A stretch of 64,000 bases of DNA from Bacillota bacterium (GCA_023437715.1 JAEZFK010000035.1:1-64000), one strand, 5' to 3'; positions 1 to 8,541 are shown, numbered from the stretch's first letter. Program-made: numbers and translations. The notes: generated by a model not told the origin, from the sequence alone.

Positions 1-44
1 TCAACCACTTTTTTCATTTTCTTCAAAACTTTTTCATCGATCAT
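1..44 (-). CDS. Start of an unidentified protein, cut by the window edge
   Basis: An open frame starts with ATG at 42-44 on the minus strand and runs off the window; the visible residues are MIDEKVLKKMKKVV. It is too short to name. The case for a real gene is positional: a near-consensus minus-strand sigma-A promoter lies at 93-121, pointing at it, with about 40 nt of leader. No good Shine-Dalgarno is seen before the ATG, so the true start could lie outside the window. Confidence 0.4.
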   Translation of the reverse strand, partial: MIDEKVLKKMKKVV

Positions 45-92
45 CGATGTGTTTTGAGAGAAATTTTGCCGCCGTTTTCAGCGGCGAGTTAT

Positions 93-121
93 ATCATACC
101 AAGACAGGCGACAAATGTCAA
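93..121 (-). promoter_or_regulatory. Sigma-A promoter for the left-edge gene
   Basis: Read on the minus strand, TTGACA (116-121) and TATGAT (93-98) are separated by exactly 17 nt. This is a near-perfect housekeeping promoter directed out of the left edge. A small hairpin (GCCGC 68-72 with GCGGC 81-85) lies in the predicted leader. Confidence 0.75.
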
Positions 122-384
122 CACTTATTTTACATTTTTTATACATAAATTTTATTCGTAAAAGAATGGTCTATAAAATGCAATTACAGATGGTAAACGT
201 GAATTTTATCTTTCCTATTTTATATGCAGAATTCTGCCACGCAGATATTCCCGCTTTTCCCTTTCTTTCAGCCATATTAACTGACTTTGAATATATTTTT
301 AGGCCTTATATAATGTCTAAGACCGCTTTCCTAAAATAAATATAATTAATTTCAAAAAAAGTACCCAAAAGATGATTCTTATGT

Positions 385-411
385 TATAATTTAGATACAT
401 TTTACCGATAT
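385..411 (+). promoter_or_regulatory. Sigma-28-like promoter before the fapA leader
   Basis: ACCGATAT at 404-411 matches the sigma-D/sigma-28 minus-10 consensus (GCCGATAT) at seven of eight positions. The upstream TATAAT/TAAT stretch at 385-390 is a tolerable minus-35 (consensus TAAA, spacing about 15). The same TATAAT, preceded by TG at 382-383, could instead be an extended minus-10 for sigma-A. Either way transcription would begin between about 397 and 420 and run towards fapA. Confidence 0.5.
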
Positions 412-417
412 ACAGGG

Positions 418-700
418 GAGAATTGAATTAAAATGTAACTAAAATGCACGAATTCTAAACGAAACAACTGTTTAAGGATTATCATCCCTGATCGCAGATT
501 CCTTTCATCGCCACCTTTAGAGGTGAATACAACCGTGAAAAAACGGATTGAGACTGGATCAGGCATAAGTCTGTAGCCAGAGCGGACGGAGACCAATGCT
601 GAGATATTGGAATTTTCAGATAGGGACACTACGGTTCGCGGCCAATCCAATCAGCCCAATTTCAAAGATCTTTCAAAGAGGCCAGGATATCTGAAAAGGT
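418..700 (+). ncRNA. Candidate structured RNA or long 5' leader upstream of fapA
   Basis: Gene-free sequence, richer in GC than its AT-rich flanks, with many complementary segments just after a promoter. Pairings seen: CCTGATC 487-493 with GATCAGG 557-563; CACCT 512-516 with AGGTG 521-525; CCGT 533-536 with ACGG 543-546; CCAAT 593-597 with ATTGG 606-610; and a perfect ten-base pair of 613-622 with 688-697 enclosing GGCC 640-643 and 680-683. No convincing coding frame covers it. I do not recognise a known riboswitch; the cyclic-di-GMP-I core is not visible. A clostridial raiA-type RNA is one class to test. Confidence 0.4.
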
Positions 701-727
701 CGTGTACAATAGAAAATAACAAGTCGT

Positions 728-810
728 ATAAATCATATAAATATAAACCACATAAATTTATAAACTACATTATAAACCACATAATTTATAAACCACATAA
801 ATTTATATAA
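728..810 (+). repeat. AT-rich tandem repeats (ATAAACCACATAAATTTAT type)
   Basis: Imperfect direct copies of a unit close to TATAAACCACATAAATTTA occur around 742, 764 and 786, with partial copies on each side. The block separates the structured segment from the hairpins before fapA. It has no coding sense. It could be slippage-prone or a protein-binding array. Confidence 0.5.
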
Positions 811-816
811 AATTTA

Positions 817-915
817 CAGAGAAGAGACAAGCGCCGAAAAAGCTTTTCTCTGAACGAAAAATGCACTAATATCATCTCTTCGGAAGTTTGCTACTCCCTT
901 TCAGGCAGATGATAT
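817..915 (+). promoter_or_regulatory. Two leader hairpins before fapA
   Basis: CAGAGAAGAG (817-826) pairs with CTTTTCTCTG (843-852) with one wobble. ATATCATCT (869-877) pairs perfectly with AGATGATAT (907-915). Neither is followed by a T run, so they look like leader structure rather than terminators. They end about 80 nt before the fapA start. Confidence 0.4.
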
Positions 916-998
916 GAAATAGAGGCGATACATAATGAACCTGCGATCTGTACGCGAAAAGATACAGCAGGTATTCTTTAATTTCAGGAGAGAAAAAA

Positions 999-2714
999 AT
1001 GAAAGAGAAAAACAAAAAAGGATTATTTGGTTTTTTTCAAAAAATCAAGAACTTCCCAGAAGCTTCAGATGAACCCCTTCCATTTTCCACCCCTATTACA
1101 GAAATTGAGGAGAATGGAGCTGCGGAAAGCGCGGCTTCCGATTCCGGCGATTCTGTACAAAGCAGCGACGACACGGATGCCGCACCTCTTTCATGCTTTT
1201 CTGTCTGGGAACCGTCCGACGATCCGCTTCTTGTAAGGATTGATGAAGAAGTGCTGTATAATGAATACATGCAGTTTGTCGAAAAGATGAACTCATTATA
1301 TGAGGTTTTCAGCAGGAAAAACTCTCTCTCCTTTGATCCGAACCCACAGCCAAAGGATGCACAACCCCAGCTCTATATCTCAAAGGACCGGATGGCGGCA
1401 TGGTTGTATGTTATCCCACCTCTTAACGGCGGGCAGGATATCAATGAGATTGGATTAAAAGCAGTTCTGGCACAAGAGCGTGTAACAACCGGAATCCTGG
1501 ATGACGCTTTGAAAGAACTCGTTGAAGGACCTGTTTATTGCAGGGCGGTACTGGTTGCGAAAGGGATTTTGGCGCGCAACGGAGTTGACGGTACCATAAA
1601 AGATCATTATGAGCGCATTCTTAAGCCTGATTTTAAAGAGGATGAAAAAGGAACCATTGACTTCAGGAACTTAAACATGGTCCAGTCCGTCAAGGAAGGG
1701 GACACCATTTGTGAAATCACTCCGGCGGTTCCGGGAGAAAACGGAATGACGGTTACGGGGCAGCCTTACCCTTACAAAGTCAAGGGGACTGATGCGAAAG
1801 TACCTGCCGGACACAATACAACGCTTAATAAAGACCGCACACTGCTCATTTCTCAGAAAACAGGACATGTCACCTATGTAAACGACAGATTCCAGGTGGA
1901 TCCTGTCCTCAAAATTGATGGGAATATCGATGGAAATATAGGAAATCTGGATTATGACGGGAACATTCTCATCAGCGGAGATGTGAAAAGCGGCTTCTCT
2001 GTGAAAGCTTCAGGAAGTATTGAAATCCGCGGCTCTGTGGAAAGCGCCAGGATCACGGCAAAAGGCCCTATTACGATTTCCAATGGCGTACTGGGAAATG
2101 GACAGGGGGTTTTAACCTCTGGTTCCCATATTAAATGCGGTTATCTGGAGCATTGCACCGTAGCGGCCGGAGGAAACGTGTATGCGAACAGCATCATTAA
2201 CTCGAAGGTTGAGAGCGACCAGGACATTGTGGTCACTTCCGGTACTGGAATAATCGTGGGCGGCTCCCTTTTGGCCGCAGGCACTATCCGGGCGCACGTC
2301 ATCGGGTCCAAGTTAAATTGTATTACAACCGAACTGACCATCGCCGATGTCCCCAAATATGTGGAAGAAGCCAACAGCCTCACCAAGGAAATGGAACAGC
2401 TTAAACGCCAGAAATCCGAGATGAAGAAAAATCTCATATATCTGGAAACTTCACAGCGGAAAGACAAAGAGGAATTGCTGGAAAAATTTTATCAGGCGCA
2501 AGAAAGTTTAAGCATAAGAGAGCAGGAAATTACAAGCCGTTTAACAGAAATAACTGCAAATACGAAAACACAGACCGGATTCATAAGGTGTCGCCAGATA
2601 TTTCCCATAGCCCGTATCCGCATCGGATCTGCCTGCCTGTCAGTTCAGGAAGAACGTTCCAACGCTCTCGTTTACCAAAATAAAGAGGGAGAAATCATCG
2701 TTGGAAACGGTTGA
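999..2714 (+). CDS. fapA: FapA/DUF342 family protein
   Basis: A 571-residue protein of the DUF342/FapA family, found in Gram-positive flagellar loci; its biochemical role is poorly defined. Residues 1-75 are acidic and Ser-rich, about 110-235 form the FapA N-terminal domain, and about 240-440 are Gly/Ile/Val-rich repeats (for example GNIDGNIGNLDYDGN) typical of the beta-helix. A coiled coil covers about 455-520, followed by a short C-terminal region. The Shine-Dalgarno AGGAGAG at 986-992 sits seven bases before the ATG. It is a single-gene unit ending at the hairpin 2750-2796. A 45-codon frame (935-1072) overlaps its start in another frame. Confidence 0.85.
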   Translation: MKEKNKKGLFGFFQKIKNFPEASDEPLPFSTPITEIEENGAAESAASDSGDSVQSSDDTDAAPLSCFSVWEPSDDPLLVRIDEEVLYNEYMQFVEKMNSLYEVFSRKNSLSFDPNPQPKDAQPQLYISKDRMAAWLYVIPPLNGGQDINEIGLKAVLAQERVTTGILDDALKELVEGPVYCRAVLVAKGILARNGVDGTIKDHYERILKPDFKEDEKGTIDFRNLNMVQSVKEGDTICEITPAVPGENGMTVTGQPYPYKVKGTDAKVPAGHNTTLNKDRTLLISQKTGHVTYVNDRFQVDPVLKIDGNIDGNIGNLDYDGNILISGDVKSGFSVKASGSIEIRGSVESARITAKGPITISNGVLGNGQGVLTSGSHIKCGYLEHCTVAAGGNVYANSIINSKVESDQDIVVTSGTGIIVGGSLLAAGTIRAHVIGSKLNCITTELTIADVPKYVEEANSLTKEMEQLKRQKSEMKKNLIYLETSQRKDKEELLEKFYQAQESLSIREQEITSRLTEITANTKTQTGFIRCRQIFPIARIRIGSACLSVQEERSNALVYQNKEGEIIVGNG

Positions 2715-2749
2715 TCCTTGAATACCATAGATAATACATAGGATGAATA

Positions 2750-2796
2750 AAAAGCCTGGCGGAAATGCGAATCACAAGCATTTCCGCCAGGCTTTT
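2750..2796. terminator. Bidirectional terminator between fapA and the transglycosylase gene
   Basis: Perfect 19-bp inverted repeat, 2750-2768 with 2778-2796, and a nine-base loop. One arm begins with AAAA and the other ends with TTTT, so it can stop transcripts from both convergent genes. Confidence 0.9.
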
Positions 2797-2815
2797 ATCA
2801 TACACAATACAAATC

Positions 2816-3616
2816 CTATATTATTCCCGAATCATCGCTGTCAAGCTGTCCGGAAATGCTGCTGGACGCCACCTGCATCCGCATTTTCATCAATTCGATC
2901 AAATAAAGGAAATCTGATTTATTGGATACAAGGCTCCCGCTTTCTGATCCCGAAGACTGGTCCGCCAGGTTTTCAAGAGCTTCCAATAAGTCCGATGCGC
3001 TGTAATCTCCCTGGGAAAGATAGGGACTATAATCCGGTGAAGACGGATTGACATAGCTGCCCGCACTCCCGGAGCCTGAGGCATAATAGGAGGACTTGCT
3101 CCCTGCCGTCTGGTCTTCTCCCATGTATCCCATTACCTTTCGAACATATTCCTGAGTTTCTTTAAAAGGAGGAATCCCGCCGTATTTGCTCACATTGTTG
3201 CTGCCTGCATTATATGCCGCCAGCGTAAGTTCTACATTTCCCTGATATTTCTCCAGGTTTTCTCTTAAATATTTGGCTCCGCCCATGATATTGCTTTTGG
3301 CGTCATAGGGATCAGCTACACCCAAGGATCTGGCCGTAGCGGGCATTAACTGCATGATTCCTGCTGCCCCCTTGTTTGAGGTAGCCGAAGGGTTAAAATT
3401 TGATTCTGCTTTCGCCACCGCCTTCAGCAGCTTTTCTGATACCCCGTATTTTTTTGAAGCTTCCGAAAACATCTCATCAAGACTTTGGGGAACCTTTAAT
3501 ACTGAGTTTAAAGCCTGTTTAAAATTTCCTTTGCCTGCCCCTGCCGCCGTATTTGCGGTCCGCCCTGTATTCGTTTTTAAAAGAGCGGACAAATTCAACT
3601 GGTCTATCGTTGCCAA
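2816..3616 (-). CDS. Lytic transglycosylase (SLT domain)
   Basis: A 266-residue soluble-lytic-transglycosylase-type peptidoglycan hydrolase. Catalytic Glu71 lies in AVAKAESNF, followed by GIMQLMP at 86-92 and the AAYNAG block typical of SLT enzymes. The C-terminal 90 residues are Ser/Gly-rich and unlike the domain. There is no signal peptide or lipobox; the N-terminus is polar and Ala/Gly-rich. In a flagellar locus this suggests a role in opening the wall for the rod and hook, with export through the flagellar secretion apparatus (inference). It is the last gene of the minus-strand run from 8541. Confidence 0.85.
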   Translation of the reverse strand: MATIDQLNLSALLKTNTGRTANTAAGAGKGNFKQALNSVLKVPQSLDEMFSEASKKYGVSEKLLKAVAKAESNFNPSATSNKGAAGIMQLMPATARSLGVADPYDAKSNIMGGAKYLRENLEKYQGNVELTLAAYNAGSNNVSKYGGIPPFKETQEYVRKVMGYMGEDQTAGSKSSYYASGSGSAGSYVNPSSPDYSPYLSQGDYSASDLLEALENLADQSSGSESGSLVSNKSDFLYLIELMKMRMQVASSSISGQLDSDDSGII

Positions 3617-3651
3617 AATCCAATCCTCCTGTTTTTAACAATTCCTGCCTG

Positions 3652-4710
3652 TTACGGAACCCATTTGCCTGAGGCATCTACCCAATAGCCGTTTACAGAG
3701 GTGCTGCTGGCCATGCTTCCGTCTGAATAGAGATAATACCAGACGCCGGGTTGGGGCTGTATCCACCCGGTCAGCATCTCGCCGCCGCCGGGATTTAAAT
3801 AATACCATTTTCCATTTACAAACTGCCAGCCGGTCAGCAGCTTTCCGTCAACGGGGTTTAGATAATACCATCTCTGGCCTGACTGCAGCCAGCCGATCTG
3901 ACGGATTCCGTTGCCGTCAAAATAATACCAGTCATTTAAAATCTGCTTCCAGCTGTTGGTGGGAACTCCGCCGTCTTCCTGCTTGTAAGTATTGCCGCTC
4001 CAGGTTCCTGTGGTGTCACCGTCATACTCCATGATAGTATCCTCTGACGTGACATAGTCCCCTTCTTTCATAGATTTGCGGTCTTCGGCCGTATAGCCAA
4101 TGGCCCGGACTTCATAATAATAAACCGCGTCCTTATTCATATATTGGGAAAGGTCCACCGTATTGGTATTTACGGAAACTCTTTGCTTCACCTTGTCATC
4201 CGCATACAAAACCACCTGATAACCGGTCGCAAACTGAACTTTGTCCCAGACCGCCTTTGTCATATTTTTATCGCTCCAGCCCGCTTTGGCAGTCTTTCCC
4301 AGATGTACTACGGGAACATAATCCACCTTTACTTCCAGAGTATAATTGTCAAGGGCCTTGGCTGATACGAATTTAGCTCCTGTGATCTTGCATTCCGAAC
4401 GGTTATAGGAATCGGCAAATATCATGGTATCTGATGTGAGAATCACGCTGACCCGTTCATTTTTTGCCGCTTTCCATTTATCAACATCCTGTTTCCAGAC
4501 CGCTTCTTTCACTGACACGCCGGAAGTGGTGGTAGATATCTCCGGCATCAGAATTTCCTCATCCCCGTACTGGCTGGTGAACTTAAGATTCACGCTCCGT
4601 ATGACGATGGAATCAGCACCGTAAACCTTTGCAGGCAGGAAAAATGCCAGCACTGCCAGAAAGGCGGCAAGGCACAGGAAGCTCCGTCTGTTTTTTCTCA
4701 TGCTCCTCAT
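3652..4710 (-). CDS. Secreted protein with choline-binding-type repeats
   Basis: A 352-residue exported protein. A basic start (MRSMRKNRRS) and a hydrophobic stretch ending near AKVYGAD form a signal peptide. Residues about 35-230 are a beta-rich region shared with the upstream neighbour. The last 100 residues hold four or five wall-binding repeats of the WYYLNP...GxxxTGW type, as in choline-binding and glucan-binding proteins. ATG at 4710 overlaps the upstream stop as ATGA, implying translational coupling. A GTG nine bases upstream is possible but less likely. No enzyme domain is recognised. Confidence 0.75.
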   Translation of the reverse strand: MRSMRKNRRSFLCLAAFLAVLAFFLPAKVYGADSIVIRSVNLKFTSQYGDEEILMPEISTTTSGVSVKEAVWKQDVDKWKAAKNERVSVILTSDTMIFADSYNRSECKITGAKFVSAKALDNYTLEVKVDYVPVVHLGKTAKAGWSDKNMTKAVWDKVQFATGYQVVLYADDKVKQRVSVNTNTVDLSQYMNKDAVYYYEVRAIGYTAEDRKSMKEGDYVTSEDTIMEYDGDTTGTWSGNTYKQEDGGVPTNSWKQILNDWYYFDGNGIRQIGWLQSGQRWYYLNPVDGKLLTGWQFVNGKWYYLNPGGGEMLTGWIQPQPGVWYYLYSDGSMASSTSVNGYWVDASGKWVP

Positions 4711-6068
4711 TGTACCCACACTCCATCCTCATTGACCGGATACCCGCCGATGACCGTATTGACTGCCAGAGTACCATCCGCATTGAAATAGCGCCACAGC
4801 CCATCAATCCGCTGCCAGCCCGTCACCATGGCTCCGTCTTCTCCTGTGAAATAGGTTTGGCCGTTCCTGGTGATCCAGCCTTTTAACATGGCCCCCTCCA
4901 GATTCCCCTGAATGGTGTTTAAATAGTACCATCTGCCTGCCTGATTGAGCCAGCCGGTCTGCATGGCTCCCTGAGGCGTAAAATAGAAATAATAGCCGTC
5001 AATGACCTGCCAGTTGGTGGCGGCGGCTCCCATAGGGGCCTCATGGCCGCTGTCCGGATAAAAATAATACCAGATATTCCCGATCTTATTCCAGCCGGTC
5101 ACCATGGCTCCCTGGGAATCCATGTAATAGAGATCCGAATCCACCAGATTCCAGCCGGTTATCATCTTTCCATCCTGATCGAAGCGGTACCAGACATCAT
5201 CTAACACCAGCCAGGAATTTGCCTGCATGGTTCCGTCTGGATACCGGTAATACCACACTCCGGACTGCTGATCCCAGCCCTGGCTTACAGTCCCGGTTCC
5301 TGTTCCCTGAACGGTATCCGATTCCTTACCGGTACCATCGGACACATCCCGGTCCCTGATGACCAGCTCATCCGATTCCACCCAGCCGCTCTTTGTTCCG
5401 TTTTTTAATTCTTCCTGTTTAAAAGGAACAGAACGGATCTTATAGGAATAGGTGCCTTCCTCTGTCATATAGGGATAAAAATTGTATGTAGTCGCTTTTA
5501 TCTGTTCTTTCTTTAAAATAATGGACTTTCCTTTATACAGCCATACCTCATATGCGCCGGAGGTATTATCTCCCTTGGACCAGACAGCCTGACCCAGTCT
5601 TGTATCTTTCCAGCCCACATCCTCAGGCTCCGCATACAGTCCCTTAACCGCTTTTGTCCGCAAGGTCACGATTAAATCGCTGCCGCTCCGTTTGGCGCTG
5701 ACATAAGAGCCTCCGGTGACCTTAATCTTGGTAGCTTCATAGGAGGATTTGAAATAGGCGTCATACTCATCCGAGGGGGTAAGGGTCACATTCATCTTCG
5801 GCTCCTCTCCTATGGTCATATCCTTTGTGCTGGATGTGACCCACTCGGCTTCCTTTACAGTGTACTTTTTATCACCTGACGTCACGTAGGCATCTGCACT
5901 TGTATTATTGATCTGGATGTCCGGCAGACGGTCCCCGGCCTCAATCTTAAGTCCTACTTTTATGCTGACCGAATCAATGGATTCCGTAGCCATGGCTTTT
6001 CCAGGGATGCCGCACACACACAAAGCTGCAAGAATGGCTATCGCCAGTCTCCTTTTTTGTTGTTTCAT
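4707..6068 (-). CDS. Secreted protein with choline-binding-type repeats (paralogue)
   Basis: About 453 residues. The start at 6068 is set by AAGGAGAG seven bases upstream; an in-frame ATG at 6101 lacks such a site. The signal peptide is MKQQKRRLAIAILAALCVCG. The central region (about 40-250) resembles that of the downstream gene, including the conserved GW(S/K)D...AVW segment. About eight C-terminal wall-binding repeats follow (WYYLNT, MQTGWLN, MVTGW). The pair are tandem paralogues, probably surface proteins; their link to motility is only positional. Confidence 0.75.
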   Translation of the reverse strand: MKQQKRRLAIAILAALCVCGIPGKAMATESIDSVSIKVGLKIEAGDRLPDIQINNTSADAYVTSGDKKYTVKEAEWVTSSTKDMTIGEEPKMNVTLTPSDEYDAYFKSSYEATKIKVTGGSYVSAKRSGSDLIVTLRTKAVKGLYAEPEDVGWKDTRLGQAVWSKGDNTSGAYEVWLYKGKSIILKKEQIKATTYNFYPYMTEEGTYSYKIRSVPFKQEELKNGTKSGWVESDELVIRDRDVSDGTGKESDTVQGTGTGTVSQGWDQQSGVWYYRYPDGTMQANSWLVLDDVWYRFDQDGKMITGWNLVDSDLYYMDSQGAMVTGWNKIGNIWYYFYPDSGHEAPMGAAATNWQVIDGYYFYFTPQGAMQTGWLNQAGRWYYLNTIQGNLEGAMLKGWITRNGQTYFTGEDGAMVTGWQRIDGLWRYFNADGTLAVNTVIGGYPVNEDGVWVQ

Positions 6069-6154
6069 GCTATCTCTCCTTTTTAACAGATACAAATTCA
6101 TTTTACAGTCTATTAGATTCTATCGTCAGGTTTTTAATGAAACATAAGCAAATA

Positions 6155-6778
6155 CTAGATTTTTCTCCCTTTTATCTGCTCCTGCAGCAAAAGCTTTCCC
6201 AATACGGTCTCCTGATGGGAGGTCATTTCAAGGAAGCGGCCGCCGTATCTGTAATAGTGGCCTTTTTCTCCGTCAAGAACCTTTTTCTTCCAGAGAATGG
6301 TGCCTTTCAGACGGATACAGGCGGATTTGATATCCATAAGGAAAGAAAACGTGGCTCCCTCCCTCAGTTCTTCTCTCGACTCAAAGCCCACGCCTCCTGC
6401 GCTTATATTTTTCACCTCGGCTTTGACGTGCAGTATATTTTCTTCCGTGTCGGATACATCCATGGACGCCGGAAAACAAATCCTGACTTTCGTATCACGG
6501 CGTCTCTCCAATTCTTCCATCCGCTCCAGGACACGGCAGGAAAGCTTGTAAAAAGGCCTTTCTTCCACTCTCACCTTTTCATCCAGACGGCATTTGCAGG
6601 TGACAAGCCCCCGTACGTCATCATAGAATACAATGATCATTTCAGCGCTTATTTTACGCATATCTTCTTCCCGGATGATAAGCCCCATGGGCTCCTTACC
6701 GGAATCAACCACTTCCGCCTCTGCAAGAGGAATGCCGGCAAAAGAGCAAATACAAGCTTTTTTACAATCCACAAACAT
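6155..6778 (-). CDS. PilZ-domain c-di-GMP receptor (YcgR/DgrA-like)
   Basis: A 207-residue protein with a beta-rich YcgR-type N-terminal domain (about 1-90) and a PilZ domain (about 91-200). Both cyclic-di-GMP signatures are intact: RRRDTKVR at 92-99 and NISAGG at 124-129. Such proteins act as a flagellar brake or on stator or switch output when the second messenger is high. It lies four bases after the FlhB-like gene in the same run. Its FliG/MotA target is not determinable here. Confidence 0.85.
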   Translation of the reverse strand: MFVDCKKACICSFAGIPLAEAEVVDSGKEPMGLIIREEDMRKISAEMIIVFYDDVRGLVTCKCRLDEKVRVEERPFYKLSCRVLERMEELERRRDTKVRICFPASMDVSDTEENILHVKAEVKNISAGGVGFESREELREGATFSFLMDIKSACIRLKGTILWKKKVLDGEKGHYYRYGGRFLEMTSHQETVLGKLLLQEQIKGRKI

Positions 6779-6782
6779 CTTT

Positions 6783-7133
6783 TTATTCCTCCGTTTCTTC
6801 TTCCGTTACTTCCTCCGGCTCCTCCGGTTCTTCAGTCTCTTCAGGCTTAACCGCCTCCACCTCCTGGGGTACATAACTAAGGAAGTATAGGTAGATGTCC
6901 ACCACAGCCTTGTACAGCTCTTCCGGCACCTGGCTTCCCAGTTCCAGCTGTGTCAGTATGGTGGCCAGAGAATCGTCCTCATACACGGGCACGCCGTTCT
7001 CATTGGCTGTTTCCACGATCTTTTCCGCCATATATCCCATGCCCGAAGCCACGATGACCGGTGCGGAATTTTTGGTTTCATCGTATTTTAATGCGACCGC
7101 TTTTTTATTTAACGTACTTTTAAATTCTGACAT
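6783..7133 (-). CDS. Stand-alone FlhB C-terminal-domain protein (YlqH-like)
   Basis: About 116 residues from the ATG at 7133, which overlaps the end of the upstream gene by 14 nt. Residues 8-90 match the cytoplasmic substrate-specificity domain of FlhB/YscU (KAVALKYDE, APVIVASGMG, then GVPVYED). It has no membrane segments and no NPTH autocleavage motif; it resembles only the part of FlhB distal to the cleavage site. The C-terminus is a Glu/Pro tail. Similar free domains sit beside a FliK-like protein in other Firmicutes (ylqG-ylqH in Bacillus). Full-length flhB is at 35829-36890. Confidence 0.8.
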   Translation of the reverse strand: MSEFKSTLNKKAVALKYDETKNSAPVIVASGMGYMAEKIVETANENGVPVYEDDSLATILTQLELGSQVPEELYKAVVDIYLYFLSYVPQEVEAVKPEETEEPEEPEEVTEEETEE

Positions 7134-8541
7134 CGACTGAATTTTTCCTTTCCTGGATTTTCGGAAATACCTCAACAGGAGAAGTCGGCCCTCCTCCGGC
7201 CTGCAGGTAAATATTTTCTGCCCGGAAATGGTGCTGTTCCAGAATGCCCTTTATTCCTTTTTGGATGGCTGCCTCTGACTTCTGCATTCTCTCCGGATAA
7301 TAGAGCTGCAAGGAGGCTGTGTTATTTCCATAAAGAAGCAGAAGCTTAAACTGACCCAGCTCCTTGATATCGAACTTGACAAAAAGCCTGACCGTATGTC
7401 CCATCTCCGACTGGGTGCTGTTTCCTTCTTCGTCCGGGTCGATCCACATCTCGGTAAACATCTTTTTCCCGTCTATATTCAGCGGAAATACCAAGTGAAG
7501 AAGGGGCATGTAGACGCTTTCATTCATGACAAGGGACTGCAGCATGTTCTGGAATACCTGTTTATTTTCAAGCCCGGCGCCTCCGCTGACTCCGGCCTTT
7601 AAGAAATCCACAAATTTATCGGCCCATTCATTTTTCCCGGCCGCTTTTTCCATATCCACCTGGCCCAGAACCTCATCAAACTGATCGGCGGTCATGGTTC
7701 CGAAGAACTTGCGGAATCCCTGATAGCCTGTAAGCCTGGAAAAAGCCTGGAGAACTTCCTCTCTGTCGCCGTTTTCATACTTTGCGATCAGAACCGACAA
7801 AAGGGATACCTTGTCCCGGATAGTGCCCATGTCATGATTGGCTGCTATATAACGGCCGAAAAAGGGAAGGATCTTCTCCTTTAGGAGAGCACCGTTCTTT
7901 GCGGTGCTTCCTTCCGGCGCCGCCATATCCAGTTCCTTGAGCAGGGCTTCGATCTGCTCTCTGGTCTGCTTAAAGACGTATTTCTCCGTATCCTTTATGG
8001 TATTAAATATATCATGAAGGATGTGCTTTCCGGAAGACATATCGTTGAATTTTTTTATAAAATTTAATACGTCGGCCTTTAAATCCACAGAATTTGTTTC
8101 CGACATAACCTTCCTGAGCTGTTCGAAGATGCCGCCGCTGAAACGGACCGCGGATTCGGCCTGTTCTTTTAAAAACGGAACCATGTCTCCATCCTGCATC
8201 TGGGACGCCTCAAAAAAGGCGGCGATCTTCCGGGCCGCTTCCTCTCCCATCACACCGCCTGTGAGGGCCTCTTCTCCCTGAAAAAAGATATCTGTAAAAA
8301 TCCGGGAAAGGTCCGGAATGTTTTTTACCATGTTAAGGAAGGTGCCGAAATTGGACCCGTACTGGAACGCCAGCTGCTGTTCTCCGTTTCCGCCGGAATC
8401 CGTCCGGTTATCTCCCCGCATAACTCTTGACGGATCAACGGGGTTCTGGATTTGGGGGCCCTGACCGGCCTGAGGATTATTTTTGATGGTTGAATTATCA
8501 TAACCCGAAAGCGGGGTCGTAACTTTTAATATGTCTGCCAT
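7120..8541 (-). CDS. FliK-like protein of unknown function (YlqG-like context)
   Basis: A 473-residue soluble protein. The N-terminal 60 residues are Asn/Gln/Gly-rich and disordered, the middle is helical, and the C-terminal 110 residues (from about MWIDPD) are beta-rich, with a KFDIKELGQFKLLLLYG-like stretch recalling the hook-length-control C-domain of FliK. Pairing with a free FlhB C-domain mimics the FliK-FlhB partnership. True fliK is at 47032-48300, so this is a distant relative or a different client. Assignment rests on weak similarity plus context. Confidence 0.5.
   Translation of the reverse strand: MADILKVTTPLSGYDNSTIKNNPQAGQGPQIQNPVDPSRVMRGDNRTDSGGNGEQQLAFQYGSNFGTFLNMVKNIPDLSRIFTDIFFQGEEALTGGVMGEEAARKIAAFFEASQMQDGDMVPFLKEQAESAVRFSGGIFEQLRKVMSETNSVDLKADVLNFIKKFNDMSSGKHILHDIFNTIKDTEKYVFKQTREQIEALLKELDMAAPEGSTAKNGALLKEKILPFFGRYIAANHDMGTIRDKVSLLSVLIAKYENGDREEVLQAFSRLTGYQGFRKFFGTMTADQFDEVLGQVDMEKAAGKNEWADKFVDFLKAGVSGGAGLENKQVFQNMLQSLVMNESVYMPLLHLVFPLNIDGKKMFTEMWIDPDEEGNSTQSEMGHTVRLFVKFDIKELGQFKLLLLYGNNTASLQLYYPERMQKSEAAIQKGIKGILEQHHFRAENIYLQAGGGPTSPVEVFPKIQERKNSVDVRI

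Noticed and set aside
115..339. A 74-codon plus-strand open frame in the left gene-free region.
   Set aside because: No ribosome site, AT-rich composition, odd amino-acid mix, and it overlaps the minus-strand promoter at 93-121. Chance frame.
418..700. Cyclic-di-GMP-I riboswitch in the fapA leader.
   Set aside because: The conserved core of that class could not be found, so the segment is called only as an unclassified structured RNA.
402..810. Short open frames on both strands over the structured RNA candidate.
   Set aside because: No ribosome sites and no protein-like sequence; one is made of the AT repeats. The pairing structure explains the region better.
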